Source: Pseudarthrobacter enclensis (GTDB taxonomy: Bacteria > Actinomycetota > Actinomycetes > Actinomycetales > Micrococcaceae). From it: a stretch of 64,000 bases of DNA. The notes beneath the pieces are model-generated. The model did no database searches. It was not told the DNA's origin and saw nothing but the letters and a program-made list of their open reading frames with translations. The DNA is taken from positions 1-64,000 of the forward strand of contig NZ_JAUSRE010000021.1 of the NCBI RefSeq assembly GCF_030811655.1, given 5' to 3'. The position numbers were made by a program, and so were the translations under genes. Each line of letters begins with the position of its first letter. Position 1 is the stretch's first letter. This document shows positions 22,680 through 33,200 of this stretch, piece by piece.

Positions 22680-23115
22680 AAGCCACCACGGACGTGCGTA
22701 CTGGTTTCTCCCTTAGGGCTGGGCCCATGGCCGAGTCCCTTCCGCCGGCACTGCACCCACCAGTCGCGGTTGCCCTGACGAAACTCGTCAAGACCTTCCC
22801 CGGCCCAAACGCACTGCCCGGGGGCCTAAACGGTCCGGCACGTCCTTCCGTCACCCCGTCGGCTATCGGCGCTCCGGGCCGGAGCTGGACCCTGCAGAGG
22901 TCATGGTTACCCCTTAACTGAACAACAGGCACCGCTGACGACGGCGCCGCGGCGGGTTGTACCCAGTGTGGACAGCTTTGAGATTCATCCTCCGGTCTCC
23001 ACCTGCCCACAATGGGCATAACCCGCTCCGGCACTGAGCCCGGCCGCCTTTGTCGTACCCCTCCCCCACACTGAAACCTGCAGCTTAGACGGCTGCATTT
23101 TATTGGCGTGTCTAT
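22680..23115. other. Gene-free stretch before the SOS operon
   Basis: 436 bp in which the open frames on both strands look like GC-rich shadows (Pro/Arg-rich, no ribosome binding sites). No repeat or hairpin stands out. Confidence 0.4.
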
Positions 23116-23131
23116 TCGAATATACGTTCTA
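23116..23131 (+). promoter_or_regulatory. LexA (SOS) box
   Basis: TCGAATATACGTTCTA matches the actinobacterial LexA consensus TCGAAC-N4-GTTCGA at 10 of 12 defined positions. It sits 10 bp before the ATG of the following gene, where LexA binding would block transcription. Confidence 0.78.
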
Positions 23132-23141
23132 AGGTTGTGAT

Positions 23142-23474
23142 ATGGGACCGGAGCAAGCTTCCGCGCTGCAGGCGCAGTACGCGCGGCGTGCCGGCCCGAT
23201 TGGGTTAACCGTGGAAGAGCTGGATTTCGAGCGCTTCCCGGCAAAGAACGGGTATCCGGGGATCCCGGTGAAGGCGTGGATCCGGTTCCCGAACTGCGCG
23301 GAGCTCGTGGACGGTGAGGTGTTCGCGTGGACGGCGAAAGCGGTCGAAGTGACGTGGAAGGACGGGCCGGTCACGTACCGGACCTGGGTGTGGAGTTCGG
23401 CGGTCACCCGCCGGGAGGAAATGATGAACAGGAATTTGGGAGAGCGGACCAGCCGTGACAGCAACAGTAAGTGA
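23142..23474 (+). CDS. SOS-controlled hypothetical protein
   Basis: 110-aa protein: an N-terminal helix (QASALQAQYARRAGPIGLTV), then EELDFERFPAKNGYPGIPVK, and a beta-rich part (VFAWTAKAVEVTWKDGPVTY) ending in a polar tail. Repressed in normal growth if the LexA box 10 bp upstream is functional. It overlaps the next gene by 20 bp, so the two form an operon. No confident family assignment. Similar small genes accompany translesion polymerase genes in actinobacteria, but none follows here. Confidence 0.6.
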   Translation: MGPEQASALQAQYARRAGPIGLTVEELDFERFPAKNGYPGIPVKAWIRFPNCAELVDGEVFAWTAKAVEVTWKDGPVTYRTWVWSSAVTRREEMMNRNLGERTSRDSNSK

Positions 23475-23769
23475 AACAACCATCGACGCACCCGTGGATG
23501 TCCGCTTCACCGCGGCCGGCACTCCCTTGGCCGTCCGTTACGACGGGCGGGTGTGGGCTGTAGCGGCGGAGCCGCTGCGCTGGTTCACCAGGGACTCTTG
23601 GTGGGAGACACAGCGGACCGTGCCGGTAGGGGTCGGAAACGTTGTAGATGTAGAGCACTGGCGGTTGCAGGTGCGCTTGGGAGCCTCGACTTCAGCTCTG
23701 CGGACCTTCAAGCTGCGCCGCGACCCGCTGACGGAGCAGTGGCTGTTGGAATCCATCACTGACAACTGA
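23455..23769 (+). CDS. DUF6504-like small protein of an SOS operon
   Basis: 104-aa protein with the pattern APVDVRFTAAGTPLAVRYDG, RVWAVAAEPLRWFTRDSWWE, i.e. a strand, a 'GrvW.V' block and a W...WW motif, which I associate with DUF6504. Relatives are usually encoded next to DinB/ImuB-type polymerases or DnaE2. Here the gene stands with only one partner; the next gene (drmC) is convergent. It may be the remnant of a mutagenesis cassette or an SOS-induced regulator. Confidence 0.6.
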   Translation: MTATVSETTIDAPVDVRFTAAGTPLAVRYDGRVWAVAAEPLRWFTRDSWWETQRTVPVGVGNVVDVEHWRLQVRLGASTSALRTFKLRRDPLTEQWLLESITDN

Positions 23770-23802
23770 TCCGCCCTCGCGTAGTTTTCCGGCGCAGACG
23801 CT

Positions 23803-24513
23803 TCAACTCTGTACTAGCTCATAGAGGGTGCCATGCTTGCTGATCATCGTAGATTCGACGGACTGGGCGAGAGCGGAGTCTTGTACGAGAAGGCCGAACT
23901 CGATGTTGCGGTTCTCGGCGCTAAAGGAGAAGTTGGCGCTGGTCAGCAGCAGCATCTCGTGGTCGATGACGACGAACTTCGCGTGGCTGACCACGGGCTT
24001 GCCGGTCGGCAACACGGCCGATCGGTAGACTGTCGCACCGCCGAGATGGGCTTTGATGTCCACGGCGTCGGCTTTGTCCCCGTCGACGTAAACGGTGACC
24101 GTCACCCCCGGTTGTTCAGCACTTTCCCGGAGCACTGACCACATCTTCGAGGTCTTCTCGAAGTTATATGTTGCGCAGGTCACGGACTGGCGGGCGGAGC
24201 GGACAAGCCGGTGAAACTCACCCGTAAGGTGCCCGATTTTGGCTTCGTGGCCGGGCATGGTCCAAACAGGTGTGAGATCTCGATGGACGGCCTTGGCTCC
24301 GGCTACAGCCTGTAGGACGGCAACCGACCGCTCAACCTCTGTGTGCCCCAGACCGGCGGCTGCAAGAAGCCGCCGGGCTCGTTCACGGCGGGAGGCGCTG
24401 ACCGCTCCGAGAGCCTTGGTGACGTGCTGGCCGGTGGCGAGCTGTATGGCCAGGCCTTCGGCTTCGGAACCGGTGAGAAACTCTCCGAGTGCCCCAAAAG
24501 GGTCAGAAGGCAT
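23803..24513 (-). CDS. drmC: DISARM protein DrmC (phospholipase D-like)
   Basis: 236-aa PLD-superfamily protein, the last gene of the DISARM operon. The C-terminal half has TGKPVVSHAKFVVIDHEMLL followed by LTSANFSFSAENRNIEFGLL, the HxK-x4-D catalytic motif at about residues 182-189 and the conserved 'SANfs..a..N.E' segment. A single HKD copy suggests dimer formation. DrmC is dispensable in the studied Bacillus system. The ATG at 24513 overlaps the drmB end by 11 bp; a longer frame reads up through drmB and is rejected. Confidence 0.88.
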   Translation of the reverse strand: MPSDPFGALGEFLTGSEAEGLAIQLATGQHVTKALGAVSASRRERARRLLAAAGLGHTEVERSVAVLQAVAGAKAVHRDLTPVWTMPGHEAKIGHLTGEFHRLVRSARQSVTCATYNFEKTSKMWSVLRESAEQPGVTVTVYVDGDKADAVDIKAHLGGATVYRSAVLPTGKPVVSHAKFVVIDHEMLLLTSANFSFSAENRNIEFGLLVQDSALAQSVESTMISKHGTLYELVQS

Positions 24514-26581
24514 CAACGCTCCCGAAGAACCCGGGCACGGCCGGACCCATGATGGTCGGCAGATCCAGGAGAAAGCGCCTATCCAGGAACCGATTCGACT
24601 TCTCGCACGAGGTCTCCGAAGCGAACGTACAGCAGTGGCAGGCGGCACCATGGAGGAAGTCCTCCGGGTCGCTGGGAGTGCGCACCGCACAAACGGGGTC
24701 CGAAGAACACCGCGACGCCCGGCGCAGAGCCGATATAACGAGGCCCTCCAAGCGCGTGGGCTCGGACAGTGCGACGAGCCCCCCAAGAGTTCCCTCGCTG
24801 TCGGAGGCGGTGGTACAGATGAGCAGTCCGGCTGCTGCCTCGCGCTGCGGCCCCGAAGGCCATCCGTAGATGCGTTCAGTGAGGCTGGCCGCGCCGTAGC
24901 CGCAGGACATCGCCATCTCCCGAATGAGCGTGTGGGCGAAGGTGTGCAGCAGCCAGTATCGCGGGCCGGGCAGTCGCGTGTCCGGATCGACTGACGCGGC
25001 TGTCTCGGAGAAGCGGCGGGAGAAGTTCAGTCGGTGTGCCTGCTTGTGAGCTGCCCATAGCGGGGAGTCCAGGATCTTCTTTTCCCACTCGTCCACAGCT
25101 TCCAGGTCAAGCTGAAGAAAGATTCCCTCGCCGCGGTCTTCGGTCGCCGGCACCCAGGCTGGTCTACCCTTGCGTGTTAGTTTGACGAGGCGGCTGGCAA
25201 GGTCGTTCACCCGGTCCATCTCGTCGAGCCGGGTAAACCCGAGAACGGCGTTGATCTTTTTCATCCGGTTGACGGCGACGACTCGCGCAATGCGCGCGTG
25301 CAGGTTCTGCCCTCGTTGCATCTCAGTGACCATGAGGCCGCTGGAGTTTTGCTGCTGCGGGAACAGAGCCGGCTTTTGCAGGTAGCGCCATTCCGGCACG
25401 AGCAGCTCCACCGGGTCCCAAGTCGCGAGCTTCTCCTGGCGGACCTCCTCAGGATCGACGGGCGCGAGCACGTCCGCAACGGCTGCCGCAAGGCTCTGGT
25501 CAGAGACATCCTTGAGGTCGATCTTTCCGTCTGCCACGTCCCTGAGGGTGTCCAGATCGGAGGCGTACTTGGCGACCTTCTCGATTCCCACCGCAGCGCG
25601 CAATTGGTCAGCGAGGGCTTCGGCTTCTTCAGCGTCGGTGCGGGGCATGACAATGACCGACTGGGTAGAGGAGAACCAGAGGTTGGATGCCCCCATCATG
25701 ATCAGGGTGGGACGGGCGCCGCATTCGGAGTCGAAGGCATTCAGGTGTGGGTGTCGTCCACGACATATCTGCGGGAGTTTGTCGCGCCCGGCCGCGCCTT
25801 GGGCCTCGGCCATGCCACGGGATGCGCCGCAGGAGGCGCAGCTGATGATCGAGCCGATGCTCTGGCCGATGTTCGCGTCCCGCATCTTCAAGTCAGGCAG
25901 CTCCGCTTTCGGGCAGGTTCCGCCTCGGTGCACCCATAGTGTGTAGGGGAATTCGTCGAGGTGGCCGTTGGTGCAGGTCAGCAGGTGCGGGGCGGGAACG
26001 GCAGGGCTCTGGCGGTTCCGTCCGGCTGCTCCGGGCGTTTTCCTGCCTCGGCCCGGACAGCTCTGGTGGGTGAACTGGGCCAAGTCCGGGCGGAATGGGT
26101 GGGTGTTCGTGTAACCGAAGCGCGGCAGGGGTCCGAGATAGTCGCAACCGGTGCAGCGGAACCACTGCGGGAAGGCGCGCGCCGGAACGCCGAGGTCGGA
26201 TCCTTCCTTGGACATTGCTCCCTTCTTCGGCTGCCACGGGAACGGGCGGAGCGAGTCAACCTGAGGCCCAAGGTGGAGCCGTACGACATTCAGCAGCCGC
26301 GGTTCGACGATGGTCGGGATGAATTCCCGGCGCTTCCAGATCGGTTCCCAATCGTCGAGCCCGGCAGGCATGACAGCAAACCCAGGGAGGTCCATGATCG
26401 CGCCTGGGCCATAGGTGTAGAGCAGTGAAGAGGGCCGGGCGGAGCCAACCTTTGCACGATTCTTGACCGCTCCATCTTCGGCATCGGTCAGCGGGTCGAG
26501 CGTCTGCCCAGGATCGTGGAGCATGGCAAGGCTGTTTGTGGGCTCAGCATTGTCCTTATCGGTGGAGATGGTTTCGGCCAT
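24503..26581 (-). CDS. drmB: DISARM protein DrmB (DUF1998)
   Basis: 692-aa protein with the DUF1998 domain at about residues 530-670. It shows RYWLLHTFAHTLIREMAMSC, YGAASLTERIY, LLICTTASDSEGTLGGLVAL and a Cys cluster near the end (SRCSSDPVC, ACHCCTFASETSCE), likely binding zinc. In DISARM, DrmA and DrmB form the core complex that engages invading DNA. The ATG at 26581 overlaps the drmA stop (TGATG) and has GGAGAGGA in front; an in-frame ATG 30 bp earlier is less likely. Full-length. Confidence 0.92.
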   Translation of the reverse strand: MAETISTDKDNAEPTNSLAMLHDPGQTLDPLTDAEDGAVKNRAKVGSARPSSLLYTYGPGAIMDLPGFAVMPAGLDDWEPIWKRREFIPTIVEPRLLNVVRLHLGPQVDSLRPFPWQPKKGAMSKEGSDLGVPARAFPQWFRCTGCDYLGPLPRFGYTNTHPFRPDLAQFTHQSCPGRGRKTPGAAGRNRQSPAVPAPHLLTCTNGHLDEFPYTLWVHRGGTCPKAELPDLKMRDANIGQSIGSIISCASCGASRGMAEAQGAAGRDKLPQICRGRHPHLNAFDSECGARPTLIMMGASNLWFSSTQSVIVMPRTDAEEAEALADQLRAAVGIEKVAKYASDLDTLRDVADGKIDLKDVSDQSLAAAVADVLAPVDPEEVRQEKLATWDPVELLVPEWRYLQKPALFPQQQNSSGLMVTEMQRGQNLHARIARVVAVNRMKKINAVLGFTRLDEMDRVNDLASRLVKLTRKGRPAWVPATEDRGEGIFLQLDLEAVDEWEKKILDSPLWAAHKQAHRLNFSRRFSETAASVDPDTRLPGPRYWLLHTFAHTLIREMAMSCGYGAASLTERIYGWPSGPQREAAAGLLICTTASDSEGTLGGLVALSEPTRLEGLVISALRRASRCSSDPVCAVRTPSDPEDFLHGAACHCCTFASETSCEKSNRFLDRRFLLDLPTIMGPAVPGFFGSVDAF

Positions 26582-29500
26582 CAATCGTCCTCTCCCATTG
26601 GCAGGGTCCACTTCGGGGCTCCTTCGGGTGCCCGCGAGAACAGCCGCTCTGACAGCGGACTGACCAGTAGATTGATTTCCGGCTGCACCTCGCGCATCGA
26701 GTTGGCAATAACGAACGGGGCTTCGGAGGACCCTCCTATCGATGCCGTGGCATTCTCGGGACTGATGATCAAGGGCAGGTACTTATCGCCTTCGCCGGTG
26801 CGTTCGTATACGAGGGTCTTGCTCATCTCGGCAGCCCGCTTCGCGCGCTGGTGCCAGCGGTCGATGCGGTTCACGAGAAGGTCGCTTGCCCTCTTGGCGG
26901 TGTCCTCGTCCTGAGCGGCGGCCGCGATGCGTTTTTTTAGTCGCTCCGCCAGTGCTTCGAGCGCCTCTGGCTGCTCCTTGATCCGCCAGGCGCTGCGTTC
27001 CGGGGAGAGCCCGTCAGCGACGGGAGCCTGGAGCACCCGGGCGACACTGACCAGCAGCCCGTCGATACCGCGCTCCAGCGACGTCGGCGAATACGGGGTC
27101 ACTGAGAGCGCCTCGACCTGGGCGTAGAACGTGTTGTGGTAGTTCCGGAACTGCTCGAAATGGGCAAGGTCCCGTGGGCGGGCCCAGTTCCCGAGTGCGA
27201 CAACGAGACCGGGCCGGTCAGAGGGATCCCGGCCGACGCGCGAGGATGCCTGGATGTACTCTGCGGTGTTCTTCGGTTGTCCGACCACGAGCATGAGCCC
27301 GAGGCGCTGCACGTCAACCCCTACTTGGAGCATGGAGGTCGCCAGGACGACGTCGAATGGTGATTCTTTCCTGCGGGGAGCCTTCTTGTTGTCGCGGACG
27401 GCGGCCATGCGGGCCTGGACAGCTGTTGTTGTGTCGAAGTTGGAGTCGAACTCCAGGCCGAGCCGGTCCAGAGTTCTGCCGATCTCGGCCGAGGCGATCC
27501 GGGAGGTCAGCTCGGCGGTGTGCAGGTTGCCGAAAGCGGCGCCATATCGCCGGGGGAAGCCCGAGTCCTTGCGCGGATTACTGACCCTGTTCGCTACATC
27601 GTCTGCGACGTACCGGGCCATGCCCGCGAGTTCACGGGTGGCATTGAAGTAGCCGACCAGCGTCATGTACGGGTCCGCAGCGCTTCCGGCCCGGTCGAAA
27701 AGGAGCTGTCCCGCCAGTAGGAGTACCTCGGCTAGCCGGATTTCCGCACTGGAGAGGCGCACACCCTGGGCACTGACACCCAGGTACCGCCGCCCTGGGC
27801 TCTCCCGGCTGATCGGAACTTCCTGGGAGAAGTAGGTATCGGCGACGTCGAGCACCTGCGGGGGGAAGATCTCGACCTGCCGCCCGTAGAGTCCCCTCAC
27901 CTGATCCTGGGCATTGCGCACTGTCGCTGTCGAGGCCACGATCAGGGGTTTCACTGGCTTTCCATCCGGTGTTTCCCATGAGGACAAGGTCTCTACGGCG
28001 GCTTCGAAGAGGCCGACAGCTGTGCCGAGGGCACCGGTAATCAGATGCAGCTCGTCCTGGATGATCAGGTCCGGTGGCCGCAGCCGGTTGACGGTCTGCA
28101 CGGTCGCCGCTGGGTGCCCGTCCTTGCTCGCCGGGTGGGTCGTGGTGATGTCACAGTTGGAGTAGTCCGGGTGGACGTACCCGTGGCGTCCGCAGCGGCG
28201 GCTAACGTACCCGAAAAGTGCGGCTGCCTCGCCCTCTCGGGCAAGTCGGGCGAACTTGTCCACGGTCGCGATCACAAAGGCGGGGGTGAGGCGGTAAATC
28301 TCCTCGTCGACGGTGAGTACCGGGAGACCTTCTGCGACAGCGCCGCCCTTCGAGAAGGGGCAGCGGGCGAGGTCGTCGCCGCAGTAAACGAATACCCGGC
28401 GCACCGTCGCATCAGTCTTGACCTGGGCCGCTGTAATGGGCGTGCCACACCAGGGGCACCGCTGAATCTGGAGGACAGTCAGCCGGTGGGAACCGTATTC
28501 ATTGGCCTTGGTGAGCTGCTCATCCGCTTCCTCAAACCGTTTCGGGCTCACGTCCGTGCCTACCCACAGCCCGATGCGGAAAGGCTCTGCGCCCCAGATC
28601 CCCTCATTTTCGCGGCGCGCCAGCTCGGCCGCGCACATCAAGGTCGTTGCCCGCTGGAACTGCTGGGCGGTCAGCAGTCGCAGGGTGTACCGCATGAGAA
28701 CAGCTACGCCATCGCGCCCGTCGAGCTGGCCGTCAGTCGAGGAGACCAGCCCCTGGCGCCGGCGGATCGCGAAAGAGTAGGCAGCGAGGCCGAGATAGGC
28801 CTCGGTCTTGCCACCACCGGTGGGGAAGAACAGCAGTTCAACCCGCGCCAGATGATCGGCACTACGGAATTGTGCCGTCGGATCTGTCAGTGCGCCGAGC
28901 TGCATGAGGATGAACGCCAGCTGGAACGGACGCCACGAAGCTGCGCCCGGACCCTTTGAGGCGACTGCTGCCTGTGCTTGCTCGATCGTCACTGTTGGAT
29001 CAGATGCCCGCAGGGCTGCTACTTGGGATTCGATGCGCTGATCGCGCATCACGCGGTTCATGAACTGGAAGCAGCGCAGCGCTTCAGCATCACTGGCGAT
29101 ATGTTCGAGCCCGTCGGCAAGCCGTTGGCGCGCCTGGGCCGCATCCCACAGGACCGCCTCGGCGGTCTCCTGAAGATGTGCGGGAAGATTCTTTGCAGTT
29201 GCCCCCTGTTCGTCGAGCCACGCACCATAGCCCGATACCAGGGGGGCCAGGCCCGCCTTCAGCCCCTCTGGTGTCACTGTCGAAAGCGCATCCATCGACA
29301 GCTGCGCGTTCTTCACCGATCGAGCGCGTGTCTGCGGCGTCTCAGCGACAGGAAGCCAGGTCGTAGAAACCTCAGCTGCCCGCCGGGAACCAGTGCGCGT
29401 CACCCAATCCACCGAGCAGGTGCGACCGATCGCGAACTCCAGGCGGTTGCGGTACTGGAGGTTCAACCGCTTGACCTCGTCGTCATGCTCCGGCCAGTCC

Positions 29501-30297
29501 TGCTCCAGCGCATCCCGCACCGGGAGAAACACCTCCGCCCCGCCGGCGTTCACGCGGAGCTGGGTCTGGAACAGCCACATGTTCACCGGGATCGGCATCG
29601 GCGTCTCCCGGTCATTGCACAATGCAATCTCCACTAGCACCCGGCCGAACTGCGGATCGTCGTACCTGTCCACCCGCAGGCAGATTGCATCCCGGAGGGT
29701 AATCGTGGCAGTCTTCCCCGGGGACAGGTCGGCGAGGGTGATCGTGCGTGGTTCTTCGACGGGAATGCGCTGGTAGTGGCGAATGGGGCGGCCAGCTTTG
29801 GTGACCTGGTCGGTCTCAACTGTCGAGTACGTACCCCATGATGCGGTAACTGTGAACGAGGCCAGGTCTGCGGGCACTTGGAACCGCAGGCCCATGGATG
29901 CCGGAATCATCAGACCCTGCTTCGGGGTGCGGTCCTCCGGGTCATCGTCTTCCGCATCCGTAGTTGTCTCGTCGGCAGCGAATGCTGGAACGCCGCGCTG
30001 CTCGCGCGCAGCGTCATCATCCATGCGGGCCTCGACGATGTGCCCGCGCTCCGGGGTGTTTTCGGATGCGCCATCTTTCAGAGCCTTGCCTGTGAGCTTC
30101 ACTGGAGCGATGTGCCCCACCAGATACTGGGAGCGGGGACTGAACGGCAGAACTTCCTCGGGTCCGTGAATGGGCCCGAGCAGTTCCCGCTCCAGGATGT
30201 CGGCCAGGTTCTCGCGCACCATGAATGACGAACCATCCAGCTCATGGTTGAGCTCGTACGGCTTCTGTGGTGGTCGCCCGGTCGTGGTTTCGCTCAT
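26581..30297 (-). CDS. drmA: DISARM helicase DrmA
   Basis: 1238-aa superfamily 2 helicase. Walker A is LFFPTGGGKTEAYLGLAA near residue 494, the DEXH box is DLIIQDELHLI near 747, and motifs V and VI appear as VGVDVQRLGLMLVVGQP and QASSRVGRD near 1000-1020. About 480 residues precede the helicase core, normal for DrmA. A CPWCG segment between the motor domains may bind zinc. DrmA with DrmB recognises single-stranded or 5'-overhang DNA in the class 1 system. It overlaps drmMI by 4 bp (ATGA). No truncation seen. Confidence 0.94.
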   Translation of the reverse strand: MSETTTGRPPQKPYELNHELDGSSFMVRENLADILERELLGPIHGPEEVLPFSPRSQYLVGHIAPVKLTGKALKDGASENTPERGHIVEARMDDDAAREQRGVPAFAADETTTDAEDDDPEDRTPKQGLMIPASMGLRFQVPADLASFTVTASWGTYSTVETDQVTKAGRPIRHYQRIPVEEPRTITLADLSPGKTATITLRDAICLRVDRYDDPQFGRVLVEIALCNDRETPMPIPVNMWLFQTQLRVNAGGAEVFLPVRDALEQDWPEHDDEVKRLNLQYRNRLEFAIGRTCSVDWVTRTGSRRAAEVSTTWLPVAETPQTRARSVKNAQLSMDALSTVTPEGLKAGLAPLVSGYGAWLDEQGATAKNLPAHLQETAEAVLWDAAQARQRLADGLEHIASDAEALRCFQFMNRVMRDQRIESQVAALRASDPTVTIEQAQAAVASKGPGAASWRPFQLAFILMQLGALTDPTAQFRSADHLARVELLFFPTGGGKTEAYLGLAAYSFAIRRRQGLVSSTDGQLDGRDGVAVLMRYTLRLLTAQQFQRATTLMCAAELARRENEGIWGAEPFRIGLWVGTDVSPKRFEEADEQLTKANEYGSHRLTVLQIQRCPWCGTPITAAQVKTDATVRRVFVYCGDDLARCPFSKGGAVAEGLPVLTVDEEIYRLTPAFVIATVDKFARLAREGEAAALFGYVSRRCGRHGYVHPDYSNCDITTTHPASKDGHPAATVQTVNRLRPPDLIIQDELHLITGALGTAVGLFEAAVETLSSWETPDGKPVKPLIVASTATVRNAQDQVRGLYGRQVEIFPPQVLDVADTYFSQEVPISRESPGRRYLGVSAQGVRLSSAEIRLAEVLLLAGQLLFDRAGSAADPYMTLVGYFNATRELAGMARYVADDVANRVSNPRKDSGFPRRYGAAFGNLHTAELTSRIASAEIGRTLDRLGLEFDSNFDTTTAVQARMAAVRDNKKAPRRKESPFDVVLATSMLQVGVDVQRLGLMLVVGQPKNTAEYIQASSRVGRDPSDRPGLVVALGNWARPRDLAHFEQFRNYHNTFYAQVEALSVTPYSPTSLERGIDGLLVSVARVLQAPVADGLSPERSAWRIKEQPEALEALAERLKKRIAAAAQDEDTAKRASDLLVNRIDRWHQRAKRAAEMSKTLVYERTGEGDKYLPLIISPENATASIGGSSEAPFVIANSMREVQPEINLLVSPLSERLFSRAPEGAPKWTLPMGEDD

Positions 30298-33200
30298 GAG
30301 AACAGTGTCTCCATTCCCTCCGACATAGACTTCGCTTTTCGGCCCTTCGCTGGTTTCTTCGGACTCGCAGCGGACTCAGCAGCCGCACGGCGCTGGTTCT
30401 CCTCCAGCAGGCGATCAAGGATCTCAACTCGAGCGGCAGGGCTCACCGTCCAGCGCTCCACCTGACGGTATGTGTGGAAACCATGCCCCAGCGGAACATC
30501 TGACCAGCCGTAGGCGTCCATCACCGCCTCGTCCAGCTCGACGTGGATCGCGCGCAGACGCGCGACATCAGGATCGGAATCGTTGGAAAGTAAGGGGTCG
30601 TTCACGAGATTGTAGAGGTTCGTCAGTCCGAGGACCCGCCGAAGCATGATCTCTCGCCGTTCCTCATCAAGAGTCCGGCCGATACGCTTCAGCCATTCGG
30701 TTGGTTCAGGTCTCGGAAAGGTCAGGAAGACATCGGTGGGCGTGTAGCGCACTGTATTGTGACCAAGCGTCGATCCACGCATCACTGCCCAAAGTTGATG
30801 TCCCGATGACGTCAAAACAGCTTGGTCAGCATAGGAATCCGTCGCAAAGACTGCTGTCCCGTGACTGAATATCTGCCGCGTCTCAACTCGGAGAGGCGTT
30901 ACCGCCACTGAATGTAAGTTGATGGCAAGGGCTTCGTCTAGGTCAGCGATGGCTTTGCGCATCGCTGGTCTCTTGTCAGCGTAGTGCCACCAACGCTGGG
31001 GCAGGGGCTTTCGTAAAGCGTAGTTGCCGTCCGGCTTAAGCCTCTGACGCTCTGGTCGCACCTCTGTATCAAGGCGCTGATACGGAAGTTTGTAGGTACG
31101 CGCCAAGTCCTCCGACCAGTCGTTAAAGTCAATCACCCACCGACTCGCTGAACTGTCTGCGCGTGAGTTGAGGTCGTCGCCAGTGACGTATGGGAACAGG
31201 ACCTCTGCGTTCCGCACGTCTTCGGTGATCCACCGTCGTGCTTCGTCCTGATCCAGAACAAAGCCCATGCCCAGCACGTAGCACCCGATGAACGCAATAC
31301 CCTCGTTCTCCGCCAGTCGTTTCGGGATGCCCTCGGCTCTGCCGGTTGGTTCAAGCAGTGTGCTGATCCGGCGCACCTCAACACCATTGCTGATACGAGG
31401 CACCTCGTCGGCCACCGGCCCTCGGCTTCCCCAGACCGCGGCGAATTCGAGATTGGCGCTGGCTGCGGGCCACTGTCTCGACTGGATAGCCGCGGTGATA
31501 GTGAAGCCGCGGGCGGCCATTTGGTCGAGGCTTACTTCGCGGCTGTCACCTTGGGCCACTGTGTTGGTGGCGATTAGGCCAAGAGTGCCTGCTGGCTTTG
31601 TCAGCGCTAAGGCGCGAAGGAAGAAGTAAGCGACCAGGTCGGCGTTGCCCTTAGCGCCGTCGGCGATTTGATAGACAAGCCAGTCACGTGTGTCCACCCC
31701 GACCGCTCCGGAGACCTTCTTTCCGCCAAGGAATGGAGGGTTTCCAACAATCGCGTCGAAACCGCCGTGATCTACCATGACGTCGGGCGCTTCAAGCAGC
31801 CAGTGCAGCGGTTGCCACCGCTTGTAGTCGGTCTGCACAGTCGGGGTGAGGCCGCGGTCGATCAGGGCGTCGAGCCACTTGCTGTCCGGTTCCCCGTCGC
31901 CCGGCCTCGGATGAGCCTTCTTTACAGCTTCGCGCAAGTTCCCGTAGGCGTCGTCCAGTGCCTTGCCCGGCTTGCCTCCGAGAGGAAGTCCCGCCGCGAT
32001 CACGCCATCGGCGATCATGCGCAACGATGCGGTGACCTCGCGAAGCTCTCGCAGCTGCCGGTTTTTAGCGGCACTGCTACGCGCGGGGTCGTCTTCATCG
32101 ATCTCTGTGGCGAGACGGTCCCGCAGAGCGACGGCCTTGCGGATAATCGTGTCGATGTCGACGTCGAAGATTTCGAACATCTGGCTCGACGAGACACGCG
32201 TTGGGTCGATGTGAAGCTTGCGGAGCTGATCGAGGCTGCTAAGTCCGAGCAGGGAATTGCCGAGGAAAACCTTGTCGTCGACAAAGGAGAATGGAAGATC
32301 ACGGTCGAGGGAAACGAGCCAGAGGGAGAGCTTGCACATCTCAACGGCCATGTCATTGATGTCAGCTCCGTAGAGGCAGGTCGCAACCACCTGGCGGATG
32401 GCACGCCCGTACAGGTCCTTGCGTTGGGAGTTGGCGGGGTCTTCCTCAGTCCATGCCTCCACCACGCGGTCTGCGAGGTACCGGGCAGCAGCCACGAGAA
32501 ACGCCCCAGACCCGCAGGCAATATCGGCAACCTTGAGTCCCAGCAGTTCGTCGGAAGACTTCAGCTTCCACTGCTCGCTGTTAGCGGTCTGATGCGAGCC
32601 GGGAGAGTAGCACAGCGGCTGGAGAGCATGTAGAACGACCTCTTCAGCCAGGGACTTCGGCGTGTAGTGGGCGCCGGCGTTCTTTCGTGAAGGGGTTTCC
32701 TTCACCACCAGCCCTCCGTTCAAGACAACGAACGGGTGGCCCCGCAAATCAGGCCTGATGAGTCCAAGCCATGGCCTGATGCGGTCGCGCAATATTTCGT
32801 CGTCTCTGACAGTCTGTGCGAGGGCACTAATTGCACTTGGGTCGGCTTCCGTGGTGATTGCCTTGGCGATGGCAGCCGCTGACGACGGGTTCGCTGAGGG
32901 CTGGTCTTTCTCAACCCAGGCACGGATCGCCGCGGCAAGCTTCTTCGGGTCATCGTGTGCAGTAGCGAGTTCTTCAAGTACGGCCAGCGGGATCTCGGGC
33001 TCCGCTCCGGTGGTTCCAATCATGCCGAGGGTGGGCTCACTCACACGTGTCGCTGTATAACCAAGCAGACCTTCATAGATGTAGCCGATCTGCTCGACGT
33101 CGATGTCGCGGAACGAAATCTGCCGGCTTTCGCCTTTCACGTAGGCCACCTGAATGGAGCGCAGCACGTGGAGCATCACCCGGTCGGAGACCGTGACGGC

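Noticed and set aside
28045..28959. 304-aa plus-strand frame opposite drmA
   Set aside because: Shadow of the drmA helicase region; no start signal or domain.
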